From positions 417,005 through 481,004 of the forward strand of contig NZ_FNBM01000003.1 in NCBI RefSeq assembly GCF_900102335.1: a DNA stretch of 64,000 bases. The letters run 5' to 3'. Below, in pieces: positions 18,816 to 28,067 of the stretch (positions are counted from its first letter, which is position 1; each line of letters starts with the position of its first letter). The notes beneath the pieces were generated by a model. It did no database searches. It saw nothing but the letters and a program-made list of their open reading frames with translations, and had not been told where the DNA came from. This DNA is from Phytopseudomonas seleniipraecipitans. Its GTDB lineage: Bacteria; Pseudomonadota; Gammaproteobacteria; Pseudomonadales; Pseudomonadaceae. Made by a program: the position numbers and the translations under genes.

Positions 18816-20225
18816 ATGACTGAAGTAGCCATCGCCGACATCTCCCCCCAACCGCCTCTGGTGATTCGTCAGTTGCTGGACAAGCTTGGTCTGAGCTACC
18901 AAGTGCGCGCTGAGCAGCCTGGGCTGCCGACGGCTCAGCGGGTGCAGACCGTGCTCCTCGAGGACGCGGTGGGCGCGTTACTGGTGCTGTTTCCGCAGAG
19001 CCAGTTGCTTGATCTCAATCGCCTGGCGGAACTGACCGGGCGCAAGCTCACCGCGGTCAAACCCGAGCGCCTGGATCGCATGCTCGGCAAGCATGAACTG
19101 GTGGTGTTGCCTGGCATTCCCGCGCTGACCAGCTCGCCGTGTCTCTACGAAGAACGTCTGCTCGACGCCCCCGCTCTGTACATTCAATCGGGCGAGCCCG
19201 GTGTGCTGCTTGAGTTGACCACGGACACCTTCAAAGGCTTGCTCGGCAAGGCCAGTGCTGCTCGTTTTGGCGAGCCCGTCAGCAAGCTCCGGCTCAACCT
19301 GAGCCGCCCTGAAGACGACCGCAGCGAGATCACTCAAGCGGTTCAAGCCTTCACGGCACGGCGTATTCAGCAACGCCTGGAAGAAACCATCGAGATTCCG
19401 CCCCTGGCGGAAACCGCACAAAAAATCATCAAACTGCGCGTGGACCCCAACGCCACGGTCGATGATATTACTGGTGTGGTAGAGACCGACCCGGCACTGG
19501 CCGCGCAGGTGGTTAGCTGGGCCGCATCACCGTATTACGCGGCGCCCGGCAAGATTCGCTCGGTAGAAGATGCGATCGTCCGCGTGCTGGGCTTCGACCT
19601 GGTGATCAACCTGGCGCTGGGCCTGGCTCTGGGCAAGACCTTGAGCCTGCCCAAAGACCAGCCACAGCAAACCACGCCTTATTGGCAGCAGGCGATCTAT
19701 ACCGCCGCGGTGATCGAAGGGCTGACCCGCGCGATGCCGCGCGCACAGCGCCCCGAAGCCGGCCTCACTTACCTGGCCGGCCTGCTACATAATTTCGGCA
19801 ATCTGGTGTTGGCGCATGTATTTCCGCCGCACTTTTCGCTGATCTGCCGTCACCTGGAAGTCAACCAGCACCTGCCGCACAGCTACATCGAGCAGCACCT
19901 GCTGGGCATCAGCCGCGAGCAGATCGGCTCCTGGCTGATGCGCTATTGGGACATGCCCGAGGAGCTGGCGGTCGCCCTGCGCTTCCAGCACGACGCAAGC
20001 TACAGCGGCAATCACGCCACCTACCCGAATCTGGTGTATCTGGCCGTCAGCCTGCTGCGCAACCGTGGCATCGGCAGCAGTTCGGGGCCCGAGCGGGAAA
20101 TTCCGCAGAGTCTGCTCGACAACCTGGGCATCACCCGGGATAAGGCTGACGAAGCGCTGAACAAGGTATTGGCCGCCGAGGTCGCCTTGCGCGACCTGGC
20201 CTCGCAGTTCGGCTCACCGAACTGA
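18816..20225 (+). CDS. Aminoacyl-tRNA deacylase-like (YbaK) and HDOD fusion protein
   Basis: A 469-residue two-domain protein. Residues about 15-160 resemble the YbaK/ProX editing domain, and residues about 195-400 form an HDOD domain (IEIPPLAETAQKIIKLRVDPNATVDDI, then YLAGLLHNFGNLVL). HDOD domains are HD-GYP relatives that lack metal-binding pairs and act in signalling. The family is annotated in many Pseudomonas genomes beside recG; its function is unknown. I cannot confirm that the YbaK part keeps catalytic residues. It stands alone between recG and a convergent gene. Confidence 0.8.
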   Translation: MTEVAIADISPQPPLVIRQLLDKLGLSYQVRAEQPGLPTAQRVQTVLLEDAVGALLVLFPQSQLLDLNRLAELTGRKLTAVKPERLDRMLGKHELVVLPGIPALTSSPCLYEERLLDAPALYIQSGEPGVLLELTTDTFKGLLGKASAARFGEPVSKLRLNLSRPEDDRSEITQAVQAFTARRIQQRLEETIEIPPLAETAQKIIKLRVDPNATVDDITGVVETDPALAAQVVSWAASPYYAAPGKIRSVEDAIVRVLGFDLVINLALGLALGKTLSLPKDQPQQTTPYWQQAIYTAAVIEGLTRAMPRAQRPEAGLTYLAGLLHNFGNLVLAHVFPPHFSLICRHLEVNQHLPHSYIEQHLLGISREQIGSWLMRYWDMPEELAVALRFQHDASYSGNHATYPNLVYLAVSLLRNRGIGSSSGPEREIPQSLLDNLGITRDKADEALNKVLAAEVALRDLASQFGSPN

Positions 20226-20233
20226 CACCCGGG

Positions 20234-20264
20234 GCGTGGCTACTCGCTTGACGCGAGGCCACGC
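20234..20264. terminator. Compound hairpin between convergent genes
   Basis: The outer stem GCGTGGC/GCCACGC and inner stem CTCGC/GCGAG stack with a 2-base bulge and a 5-base loop. It lies between the ends of the HDOD gene and the SCP2-like gene. Confidence 0.55.
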
Positions 20265-20273
20265 ACTGCCCGA

Positions 20274-20666
20274 TTAGGCGGCTTTCTTTTCAGCCGTGCG
20301 CTTCTTGGGGCGCAGGTACTTGGTAAGGCCCTGGAACCACATCACCAGCGCCGTATTGCCCTGGATCTGGATGTCTCGGCTCTGAATGCCCTGCATGAAT
20401 GCCAGCTGCTTGTTCTTTGCCGTCAGGGTAGCGTAACCGCTTGCTGCATCCTTGAAGCCGATCGCAAACGCGGGCTCGCTGGCCACACCACGCTTGCTGC
20501 TGACCCGCTGATCCTTGACGATGAAGTGACGCGCAATCCTGCCGTCCAGCGTGTGCAGTTGGAATACCAGATCGCGCCCTTCGAGTTGCTGGCGGAACGC
20601 CGGGTTTTCACGACTCGCTTTGGCCATGAGACGGCCCAGCATCCACAGCAGAAAACGAAATTTCAT
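20274..20666 (-). CDS. SCP2-like small protein
   Basis: A 130-residue basic protein. Its layout (hydrophobic start, then FQLHTLDGRIARHFIVKDQRV, PAFAIGFKDAASGYATLTAKN, MQGIQSRDIQIQGNTALVMWF) follows the sterol-carrier-protein-2-like fold: a beta sheet and an uptake cavity. The C terminus is Lys/Arg-rich. Homologues in Pseudomonas are sometimes mislabelled helicase; I see no helicase motif. Function unknown. It lies downstream of hupN on the same strand, 174 bases apart. Confidence 0.6.
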   Translation of the reverse strand: MKFRFLLWMLGRLMAKASRENPAFRQQLEGRDLVFQLHTLDGRIARHFIVKDQRVSSKRGVASEPAFAIGFKDAASGYATLTAKNKQLAFMQGIQSRDIQIQGNTALVMWFQGLTKYLRPKKRTAEKKAA

Positions 20667-20766
20667 GACATGCCTATTGGCTGAATAAGAGGGTCGCGCA
20701 TTGTAGCGGCTTGCTGGAAGCCTGGCAGCCGTCTGGACGACGATGCCGCGCCGGCAAGGGAACGAG

Positions 20767-20833
20767 GGTCTGCTGAGATTTCAAGACGGCCGCGCCCAGT
20801 GGCTGACCGGTTGCGCTGAAACCTCAGCAGACC
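20767..20833. repeat. Long inverted repeat downstream of hupN
   Basis: GGTCTGCTGAG at 20767-20777 is the perfect complement of CTCAGCAGACC at 20823-20833, separated by 45 bases. It lies seven bases after the hupN stop and could fold in the hupN transcript. Confidence 0.5.
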
Positions 20834-20840
20834 ACGTGAC

Positions 20841-21113
20841 TCAGTTGACCGAGTCCTTGAGGGCTTTGCCGGGTTTGAAGGCAACGGTGTTGCTGGCCTT
20901 GATCTTCACCGGCTCTCCGGTTTGCGGGTTCTTCCCGGTGCGGGCCCCGCGGTGGCGCTGTACGAAAGTGCCGAAGCCGACCAGTGTCACACTGTCCTTG
21001 CGGTTCAGTGCCCCGGTGATTTCTTCGAGAACGGCATTGAGTACACGATTGGCCTGATCTTTGGTCAGATCAGCTTTTTCCGCGATAGCAGCGGCGAGTT
21101 CCGGTTTGCGCAT
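20841..21113 (-). CDS. hupN: HU family DNA-binding protein (HupN type)
   Basis: A 90-residue histone-like protein that bends and compacts DNA. It has the HU signature GFGTFVQRHRGARTGKNPQTGEPVKI around residues 46-71 and the C-terminal AFKPGKALKDSVN. The start MRKPELAAAIAEKA and the position next to the rubredoxin genes fit the Pseudomonas HupN form rather than HupB. ATG 21113 has GAGG at the right spacing; the open frame further upstream is not HU-like. Confidence 0.9.
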   Translation of the reverse strand: MRKPELAAAIAEKADLTKDQANRVLNAVLEEITGALNRKDSVTLVGFGTFVQRHRGARTGKNPQTGEPVKIKASNTVAFKPGKALKDSVN

Positions 21114-21281
21114 AATTGCCTCATTTACGGTTTGTTGTTGTTGTGTCCGTGCCGTGCAGCGCCAAAGCGCCGCGACAGCTCTACGCTGCGGCAGGCTCGG
21201 GGAGAATGGCACGCTCTAGGAGGCACCGCCAGCCCTCCCTCCGGCTAAATCCGGCATTTTGTCGAGCAGACAACAGAACGC

Positions 21282-22430
21282 TCAGGGCAGCAAGGGCGGC
21301 AACTGACGGTTCAACACCAGCTTTTCCTGCACGGCCGCACCGGTCAGCGCGTAGCCCAGCAAGGCGCCGGAAGGGTCATGACACAACGCCTTGATGTCGG
21401 CGCCGCTGCCCTCGATGGTCCAGCTGCCTTGGGTACCACGCGGCGGCGGTGAGACGATCAACGGGCATGCGGGAGTTTTCACCGTGACCGGCATGGCCCC
21501 GTAGACCACGCCGCCGGGCGTGCCGCTCAGCGTCTTGGCCAGGGCACGCGCGCAGGCCATCAGCGGCATCACGTAGAGCAGGTTGAGCCCGTCGACTTCG
21601 GCGCAGTCGCCCAGCGCGTAGATGTTGGCGTGCGAAGCACGCAGCTCGCGATCGACCATGATGCCGCGGTTGATTGCCAGCCCGGCAGCGGCAGCCAGGT
21701 CGGTGCGCGGGCGCAAGCCAACCGCCGAGATGACCGCATCACAGGCGATCACCTGGCCATCGGACAGGTGTGCTTCAAGGCCGTCCTCGGCATATTCCAG
21801 GCGACTCAACACCGGGCCGAGATGAAAGCGCACGCCGAGGCTTTCCAGGCCGCCACGCACGGCGGCTGCCGCTTCGGCCGGGAGCAAGGCAGGCATCAGC
21901 TGTTCGCAAGGCGCCACCAGATCCACCTCCAGGCCACCCAGCGACAGATCGTTGGCAAATTCACAGCCTATCAGCCCGGCGCCGAGTATCAGCACCCGCC
22001 GCTTGCCCTGCACGGCCAGGCGGAAGCGCCCATAGCCCTCTAGGTCGTTGACCGTGAACAGCTCATCACGCGCCTCACCTTCGATAGGCACACGTATCAC
22101 CTCGGCGCCCCAGGCGAGTACCAGATCACGATAGGACACCGCCTCTTCACCAATCCACAGGCGCTTGTGGCCAGGATCGATGCCAGTAACCCGCGTATGC
22201 GTCCACACCTGGGCGTCCAGCTGCTCGGCCATCGCCCCGGGCTCAGCCATGCACAGGCCGTCGGCGTCCTTGCTTTTGGCGAAGCCGGTGGACAGCATCG
22301 GCTTCGAGTAGGAGCGGCCATCATCGGCGGTAATCAGCAGCAGCGGCGTTTCGCTGTCCAGTTTGCGAAACTCGCGCGCCAGGTTGTAGCCCGCCAGGCC
22401 GGTACCGATGATTACCACGGGGTCGCTCAT
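21282..22430 (-). CDS. rubB: Rubredoxin-NAD(+) reductase
   Basis: FAD-dependent reductase that passes electrons from NADH to rubredoxin. The 382-residue protein has the N-terminal FAD motif [13 protein letters not shown] at about residue 7, a second dinucleotide motif [14 protein letters not shown] near residue 146 for NADH and the FAD-binding YALGDCAEV near 275. The start at 22430 gives the normal N terminus; the frame open to 22466 is less likely. It lies 37 bases downstream of rubA. Confidence 0.93.
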   Translation of the reverse strand: MSDPVVIIGTGLAGYNLAREFRKLDSETPLLLITADDGRSYSKPMLSTGFAKSKDADGLCMAEPGAMAEQLDAQVWTHTRVTGIDPGHKRLWIGEEAVSYRDLVLAWGAEVIRVPIEGEARDELFTVNDLEGYGRFRLAVQGKRRVLILGAGLIGCEFANDLSLGGLEVDLVAPCEQLMPALLPAEAAAAVRGGLESLGVRFHLGPVLSRLEYAEDGLEAHLSDGQVIACDAVISAVGLRPRTDLAAAAGLAINRGIMVDRELRASHANIYALGDCAEVDGLNLLYVMPLMACARALAKTLSGTPGGVVYGAMPVTVKTPACPLIVSPPPRGTQGSWTIEGSGADIKALCHDPSGALLGYALTGAAVQEKLVLNRQLPPLLP

Positions 22431-22467
22431 TGCTCTGTCCTGCTGCTGATGGGTTGTGCGATTCAAC

Positions 22468-22635
22468 TCAGTTGATTTCGATCATCTCGAAATCCATCTT
22501 GCCCACGCCACAGTCAGGGCACAGCCAGTCTTCCGGCACATCCTCCCAGCGCGTGCCGGGCGCAATGCCGTCGTCGGGCCAGCCGTCACGTTCGTCATAG
22601 ATCAGTCCACAGACCACACATTGCCATTTCTTCAT
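22468..22635 (-). CDS. rubA: Rubredoxin
   Basis: A 55-residue iron protein. The two Cys pairs that hold one Fe are [10 protein letters not shown] at residues 6-9 and [12 protein letters not shown] at about 39-42. It carries electrons from RubB to partners such as alkane hydroxylases or oxygen-defence proteins. P. aeruginosa has two rubredoxin genes here; only one is seen in this window. ATG 22635 is followed by MKKWQCVVC, the family start; GGAGAG precedes it. Confidence 0.95.
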   Translation of the reverse strand: MKKWQCVVCGLIYDERDGWPDDGIAPGTRWEDVPEDWLCPDCGVGKMDFEMIEIN

Positions 22636-22789
22636 AAACGCTCTCCGGCGTAGCTCACGGTTATTGCGCGGGCACGCTACCGCAAATGCAGGGGTGCGCC
22701 AAGCAGCCGCGACGAACGCCACGGGCGGCGCCAATCTGCGCCAAGGCCCATGGTAGACTCAGCCTTCCTTCATACCGCGAATCCGCACT

Positions 22790-23338
22790 GTGACCTGCTC
22801 CGCCTCCCAGACGCCAGATTGGTTTTTCCGTGATCAGTTGCAACAGGCCCCGTCGCCTGCCGTCTGCGATTGGCTGTTCGACGAGGGCTCGCTGACCCGG
22901 CGGCTGACCGCGCTGTCCGACGATGGCTTCAGCGTCACCCCGCTACGCGAGGGCTGGTTCGAGTTGCGTGGCGATGAATGCGCCGCACTCGATGCGCCGC
23001 CTGGCAGTCTCGGCTGGGTGCGCGAAGTCTATTTGCGCGGCAACGGCGAGCCCTGGGTATTCGCCCGCAGCGTAGCGGCGCAACGAGCCCTGAACGGCTC
23101 TGGCCTGGATTTGCAGCAGCTCGGCAGCCGCTCCCTGGGCGAGTTGCTGTTCAGCGACCAGGCCTTCACCCGCGGCGTGCTGCAGGTCTGCCGTTACCCC
23201 AATGCGTGGATGCCGGCCAGCGACGAACACAAGCAGCTGTGGGCGCGGCGCTCCTGTTTTCGTCGCGAGGGGCTGGCGGTGCTAGTCGCCGAAGTATTCC
23301 TGCCGGCGTTCTGGCGCATTGCCGACCCCGCAGCCTGA
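22790..23338 (+). CDS. ubiC: Chorismate lyase
   Basis: Converts chorismate to 4-hydroxybenzoate and pyruvate, the first step of ubiquinone synthesis. The 182-residue protein has the UbiC pattern WLFDEGSLTRRL near residue 26, VREVYLRGNGEPWVFARSV near 72-90 and the C-terminal RRSCFRREG with LLVAEVFLP-like ending. The start is GTG 22790; no in-frame ATG lies nearby. It is divergent from rubA and followed 45 bases later by ubiA. Confidence 0.92.
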   Translation: MTCSASQTPDWFFRDQLQQAPSPAVCDWLFDEGSLTRRLTALSDDGFSVTPLREGWFELRGDECAALDAPPGSLGWVREVYLRGNGEPWVFARSVAAQRALNGSGLDLQQLGSRSLGELLFSDQAFTRGVLQVCRYPNAWMPASDEHKQLWARRSCFRREGLAVLVAEVFLPAFWRIADPAA

Positions 23339-23383
23339 AGCCCAATTCGCCTGATCCGCACACCCCGTCTGGAGAACCGTACG

Positions 23384-24274
23384 ATGTACACCCGCCTGCT
23401 GCACTCGCTCAATCGCCTGCATCCGCGCGCCTGGGACTTCGTGCAGTTGACACGCCTGGACAAGCCAATCGGCATTTATCTACTGCTGTGGCCAACGTTG
23501 TGGGCCCTGTGGATCGCTGCTGAGGGCGTGCCGAGCGCCAAGAACCTGGTGATTTTCGTGGCCGGGGTGATCCTGATGCGTGCGGCCGGCTGCGTGATCA
23601 ATGACTACGCCGACCGCAATTTCGACGGCCACGTCAGCCGTACCAAGGCCCGTCCGTTGGCCAGCGGGCGGGTCAGCGCCCGCGAGGCGTTGATTCTGTT
23701 TGCCGTGCTGATCGCCCTCAGCTTCGCTCTGGTGCTGCTGACCAATGCCACCACTGTTTGGCTGTCGTTCGGCGCGCTGGCCGTCGCCGCGCTCTACCCA
23801 TTCATGAAGCGCTACACCTATTACCCGCAGGTGGTGCTGGGCACCGCATTTTCCTGGGGCATGCCGATGGCATTCACCGCCGAGACCGGCGAGCTGCCTG
23901 CCGCGGCCTGGCTACTGCTACTGGCCAACGTGATCTGGACGGTCGCCTATGACACGTATTACGCCATGGCCGACCGCGAAGATGACTTGAAGATCGGCGT
24001 AAAATCCACCGCCATCCTGTTCGGCGACGCCGATCGGGTGATCATCCTTGGCCTGCAAGGGCTGGCGCTGCTGTGTCTGCTGCTGGCAGGCGCCCGCTTC
24101 GAGCTCGGCCTGTATTTCTACCTCGGCCTGGCGGTTGCGGCCGCCTGTTTCGCCTGGCAATTCCATATGACGCGCGGGCGCGAACCACAAATCTGCTTCC
24201 GCGCCTTCCTGCATAACCACTGGGCCGGCCTGGCGATCTTCATCGGTATCGTGCTGGATTACGCCTTGCGCTAG
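23384..24274 (+). CDS. ubiA: 4-hydroxybenzoate octaprenyltransferase
   Basis: Integral membrane prenyltransferase that attaches the polyprenyl tail to 4-hydroxybenzoate. The 296-residue protein has about eight hydrophobic segments and both Asp-rich motifs: [15 protein letters not shown] near residue 72 and [17 protein letters not shown] near 193. These bind the diphosphate through Mg. It follows ubiC in an operon and uses its product. A Pho box and phoB follow it. Confidence 0.95.
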   Translation: MYTRLLHSLNRLHPRAWDFVQLTRLDKPIGIYLLLWPTLWALWIAAEGVPSAKNLVIFVAGVILMRAAGCVINDYADRNFDGHVSRTKARPLASGRVSAREALILFAVLIALSFALVLLTNATTVWLSFGALAVAALYPFMKRYTYYPQVVLGTAFSWGMPMAFTAETGELPAAAWLLLLANVIWTVAYDTYYAMADREDDLKIGVKSTAILFGDADRVIILGLQGLALLCLLLAGARFELGLYFYLGLAVAAACFAWQFHMTRGREPQICFRAFLHNHWAGLAIFIGIVLDYALR

Positions 24275-24292
24275 AGGCCATCCGCCGCACAG

Positions 24293-24310
24293 CTGTCATA
24301 TCACTGCAAT
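24293..24310 (+). promoter_or_regulatory. Pho box upstream of phoBR
   Basis: CTGTCAT, a 4-base spacer, then CTGCAAT. This is the two-heptamer PhoB site with 7/7 and 5/7 matches to CTGTCAT. It ends 53 bases before the phoB ATG, consistent with PhoB autoactivation under phosphate limitation. Confidence 0.75.
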
Positions 24311-24363
24311 AATTCCGTTATCTAATGCGCCGCATGACAGTTGAATGAACCGAGGCAGGACCC

Positions 24364-25053
24364 ATGGTTGGCAAGAACATCCTGATCGTCGATGACGAAG
24401 CGCCGATCCGCGAAATGATCGTGGTGGCGCTGGAAATGGCCGGTTACGAGTGCCTTGAAGCGGAAAATACCCAACAGGCCCACGCCATCATCGTCGACCG
24501 CAAACCCGATCTGATCCTGCTCGACTGGATGCTCCCCGGCACCTCCGGCATCGAGCTGGCGCGACGCCTGAAGCGCGACGAGCTGACCGGTGACATCCCG
24601 ATCATCATGCTCACCGCCAAGGGTGAAGAGGACAACAAGATCCAGGGCCTGGAAGTGGGTGCCGACGACTACATCACCAAACCCTTCTCGCCGCGTGAAC
24701 TGGTGGCCCGCCTGAAAGCCGTGCTGCGCCGTGCAGGCCCGGCCGACAGCGAGGGACCGATCGAAGTGGGCGGCCTGCTGCTCGACCCAATCAGCCACCG
24801 CGTGACCATCGACGGCAAACCGGCAGAAATGGGCCCAACGGAATACCGGCTGCTGCAGTTCTTCATGACCCACCAGGAACGCGCCTATACCCGCGGCCAG
24901 CTGCTCGACCAGGTGTGGGGCGGCAACGTCTACGTCGAGGAACGAACCGTCGACGTGCATATCCGCCGCCTGCGCAAAGCACTCGGCGAAGCGTACGAAA
25001 ATCTGGTGCAGACGGTGCGCGGCACCGGTTATCGTTTCTCCACCAAAGGCTGA
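24364..25053 (+). CDS. phoB: Phosphate regulon response regulator PhoB
   Basis: OmpR-family response regulator that activates the Pho regulon when phosphorylated by PhoR. The 229-residue protein has a receiver domain with phospho-acceptor Asp54 (LLDWMLPG), the TAK switch region and Lys in KPFSPREL near 105. The C-terminal winged helix includes [15 protein letters not shown] at about 195. The start follows GAGGCAGG. phoR begins 52 bases after the stop. Confidence 0.96.
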   Translation: MVGKNILIVDDEAPIREMIVVALEMAGYECLEAENTQQAHAIIVDRKPDLILLDWMLPGTSGIELARRLKRDELTGDIPIIMLTAKGEEDNKIQGLEVGADDYITKPFSPRELVARLKAVLRRAGPADSEGPIEVGGLLLDPISHRVTIDGKPAEMGPTEYRLLQFFMTHQERAYTRGQLLDQVWGGNVYVEERTVDVHIRRLRKALGEAYENLVQTVRGTGYRFSTKG

Positions 25054-25105
25054 CCAGCAGCCTGCAACGTAACCCAACAGGGATAGGCTGACGGATGAGC
25101 GCACT

Positions 25106-26413
25106 GTGACGAGCAATTGGCGTGGCGCCATTACCCGCCGTTTGCTGCTGCTGATCGCAGCCTGCCTGTTTCTTGGCGTGATCACTGGCCACTACGCCTG
25201 GGCACTCGCCCTGGGGTTGGCCATCCACCTGGCATGGACGCTCAGCCAATTGCTGCGCCTGCACGCCTGGCTCAAGGATCACCAGCCTGATGAACCACCG
25301 CCCGATGGCTACGGTTTGTGGGGCGAAGTATTCGATAGCATCTACCACCTGCAGCGTCGCAACCAACGCGCACGCGGGCGCCTGCAAGCGGTGATCGACC
25401 GGGTTCAGGAGTCCACCGCCGCCCTGCGTGATGCGGTGATCATGCTCGACAGCCACGGCAACCTGGAATGGTGGAACAATGCCTCGGAGACCCTGCTGGG
25501 TCTGAAGACGCCACAGGACAGCGGTCAGTCGATCACCAACCTGGTGCGCGACCCTCGCTTCAAGGAATATTTCGAGCGCGGCAATTACCTCGAGCCGCTG
25601 GAATTGCCCTCGCCGATCAACCCGCGCAAACAACTTCAGCTGAATATCACCCGCTACGGCAATCAGGAGCATCTGATGCTGGTGCGTGATGTGACCCGGC
25701 TTCACCAGCTTGAACAGATGCGCAAAGACTTCGTCGCCAACGTCTCCCACGAGCTGCGCACGCCGCTCACGGTGATTTCCGGCTACATCGAGACCCTGCA
25801 AGACAACGTCGACGAGATCAACCCGCGCTGGCGCCGCGCGCTACAGCAGATGCAACAGCAAGGCTCGCGCATGCAGTGCCTGCTCAACGACCTGCTGCTG
25901 CTGGCCAAGCTGGAAGCCACCGACTACCCCTCAGACAACCAGCCAGTGGCGGTCGAGCAGATGCTCAGGTCGATCAAGACCGACGCCCATGCACTGTCGG
26001 CGGAAAACAACCACCGTATCAGCCTGGAGGCCGATGCCGGGCTGAAACTCAAAGGCAGCGAGGCCGAGCTGCGCAGCGCCTTTTCCAACCTGGTGTTCAA
26101 CGCTGTCAAATACACCCCTGCCGGCGGCGAGATTCGCATCCGCTGGTGGCAGGACGAACAGGGCGCGCACCTCTCCGTGCAAGACACCGGCCCAGGTATC
26201 GAGGCGAAACACCTGCCGCGCCTGACCGAACGCTTCTACCGAGTCGACGCAAGCCGCGCCAGCAACACGGGCGGTACCGGGTTGGGCCTGGCTATCGCCA
26301 AACATGTGCTGCTGCGTCATCGGGGCCAGCTGGATATCACCAGCGTGGTCGGCAAAGGCAGCCTCTTTACCTGCCATTTTCAGCCGGCCCAAATCGCCCA
26401 CCGTGACCGCTGA
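25106..26413 (+). CDS. phoR: Phosphate regulon sensor kinase PhoR
   Basis: Inner-membrane histidine kinase that phosphorylates or dephosphorylates PhoB in response to PstSCAB-PhoU state. The 435-residue protein has two hydrophobic segments near residues 13-45, a PAS domain (AALRDAVIMLDSHGNLEWWN near 105), the DHp His215 in VSHELRTPLT and the ATPase boxes N (NLVFNAVKYTP), G1 (DTGPGIE) and G2 (GTGLGLAIAKH). The start is GTG 25106. Paired with phoB in the normal order. Confidence 0.95.
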   Translation: MTSNWRGAITRRLLLLIAACLFLGVITGHYAWALALGLAIHLAWTLSQLLRLHAWLKDHQPDEPPPDGYGLWGEVFDSIYHLQRRNQRARGRLQAVIDRVQESTAALRDAVIMLDSHGNLEWWNNASETLLGLKTPQDSGQSITNLVRDPRFKEYFERGNYLEPLELPSPINPRKQLQLNITRYGNQEHLMLVRDVTRLHQLEQMRKDFVANVSHELRTPLTVISGYIETLQDNVDEINPRWRRALQQMQQQGSRMQCLLNDLLLLAKLEATDYPSDNQPVAVEQMLRSIKTDAHALSAENNHRISLEADAGLKLKGSEAELRSAFSNLVFNAVKYTPAGGEIRIRWWQDEQGAHLSVQDTGPGIEAKHLPRLTERFYRVDASRASNTGGTGLGLAIAKHVLLRHRGQLDITSVVGKGSLFTCHFQPAQIAHRDR

Positions 26414-26493
26414 GCGCGCCGGGATTCCCGGCCTATTGCAAAGCACCGTTCGAGGCCCCACCCTTTAGCAATATCTGGTCACACGAACTCCCC

Positions 26494-27834
26494 ATGGATC
26501 CCTCTACGAGCGTCTCTTTCTCTAGTTACTTCGCCGATTTCGGCCTCGTTTTGTTCGCCCTTTTTCTGGTTCTGCTCAACGGCTTTTTCGTTGCGGCCGA
26601 ATTTGCGATGGTCAAGCTACGCGCCACAAAGGTCGAAAGCCTGGCGGCCAAGAACGGCTGGCGTGGTCATATCCTGCGCACCGTGCACAGTCAGTTGGAC
26701 GCTTACTTGTCCGCCTGCCAGTTGGGCATCACGCTGGCCTCTCTCGGCCTCGGCTGGGTGGGCGAGCCGGCCTTTGCCCACCTCCTGGAACCGCTGTTGA
26801 TTTCAGTCGGCATCGAGTCGCCAAAGCTGATTCACGGCATCGCCTTCTTTACCGCGTTCTTCATGATTTCCTACCTGCACATCGTGATCGGCGAGCTGGC
26901 ACCCAAATCCTGGGCGATCCGCAAACCCGAGCTGCTGTCGCTGTGGACGGCCGTGCCGCTGTACCTGTTCTATTGGGCCATGTATCCGGCGATCTTCCTG
27001 CTCAATGCCAGCGCCAACGCTATCCTGCGCATCGCCGGCCAGGGCGAGCCGGGTGCGCACCACGATCACCATTACAGCCGCGACGAACTCAAGCTGATCC
27101 TGCACTCGAGCCGCGCCAGTGACCCGACCGACCAGGACATGCGCGTGCTCGCCTCGGCCGTGGAGCTCGGTGAGCTGGAAGTGGTCGACTGGGCCAACTC
27201 ACGGGAAGACCTGATTTACCTCGAGCTGCACGCCGCGCTGGACGAAGTGTTCAGCGTGTTCCGCCGCCACAAGTACAGCCGCTACCCCATCTACGATGAA
27301 GCCGCCGGCGAGTTCGTTGGCGTGTTGCATATCAAGGATCTGCTACTGCACCTGTCGCTGCTGGAAATGCTGCCGTCTACCCTGCGCCTCAGCGAGCTGA
27401 TGCATCCGCTGGAAAGGGTTCACCGCAACATGCCGCTGTCCGAGCTGCTGGAGCAGTTCCGCAAGGGAGGTGCGCACTTCGCCCTCGTCGAGGAGGCCGA
27501 TGGCAAGGTGATCGGCTACCTGACCATGGAAGACGTACTCGAGGCGCTGGTCGGCGACATTCAGGACGAGCACCGCAAAGCCGAGCGCGGCATTCTTGCC
27601 TATCAGCCCGGCAAGCTGCTGGTACGTGGCGACACGCCACTGTTCAAACTGGAGCGTCTGCTCGGTGTCGATCTCGACCACATCGAGGCGGAGACCCTGG
27701 CCGGCCTGATCTACGAAACGCTCAAGCGCGTGCCCGAAGAAGAAGAGTCGCTGGAGGTCGCTGGCCTACGCCTGATCGTCAAGAAAATGAAGGGCCCGAA
27801 AATCGTTCTGGCCAAGGTCATCAAACTGGATTGA
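26494..27834 (+). CDS. CNNM/CorC-like DUF21-CBS membrane protein
   Basis: A 446-residue protein of the hemolysin C-like/CNNM family. It has an N-terminal DUF21 transmembrane domain (about residues 10-170, with NGFFVAAEFAMVKLRATK), two CBS domains (about 215-335, including RYPIYDEAAGEFVGVLHIKD) and a C-terminal CorC_HlyC domain. Members have been linked to Mg/Co efflux and divalent-ion homeostasis; hemolysin is a historical label. It follows phoR with 80 bases between them. A strong hairpin follows its stop. Confidence 0.85.
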   Translation: MDPSTSVSFSSYFADFGLVLFALFLVLLNGFFVAAEFAMVKLRATKVESLAAKNGWRGHILRTVHSQLDAYLSACQLGITLASLGLGWVGEPAFAHLLEPLLISVGIESPKLIHGIAFFTAFFMISYLHIVIGELAPKSWAIRKPELLSLWTAVPLYLFYWAMYPAIFLLNASANAILRIAGQGEPGAHHDHHYSRDELKLILHSSRASDPTDQDMRVLASAVELGELEVVDWANSREDLIYLELHAALDEVFSVFRRHKYSRYPIYDEAAGEFVGVLHIKDLLLHLSLLEMLPSTLRLSELMHPLERVHRNMPLSELLEQFRKGGAHFALVEEADGKVIGYLTMEDVLEALVGDIQDEHRKAERGILAYQPGKLLVRGDTPLFKLERLLGVDLDHIEAETLAGLIYETLKRVPEEEESLEVAGLRLIVKKMKGPKIVLAKVIKLD

Positions 27835-27846
27835 TGCGCGCAAAAC

Positions 27847-27868
27847 CCCAGGCGCTCATGCGCCTGGG
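27847..27868 (+). terminator. Terminator after the DUF21-CBS gene
   Basis: A perfect 9-bp stem (CCCAGGCGC and complement) with a 4-base loop, 13 bases after the stop, followed by a weak pyrimidine-rich stretch. Confidence 0.7.
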
Positions 27869-28011
27869 CACTTCTCTCCAAGGCCTGCGGCAAGCTGACC
27901 GATCGGTCATTTATGCCCTGCTGGCGCTTCGACTCATTCCTTCCGAAACAATCACTTACGACCGTTCGTCGGGCTTCTCGAATAGTCACCGACGCCTGGT
28001 AGTCCACCGCG

Positions 28012-28032
28012 TGCACCGATTGAACCGGTGCA
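28012..28032. repeat. Small hairpin ahead of the outer-membrane barrel gene
   Basis: TGCACCG and CGGTGCA separated by 7 bases, ending 35 bases before the start codon at 28068. It could lie in the 5' leader; role unknown. Confidence 0.35.
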
Positions 28033-28067
28033 TGCCTTCATATGAACCGACTGCCAAGGATTCAGCC

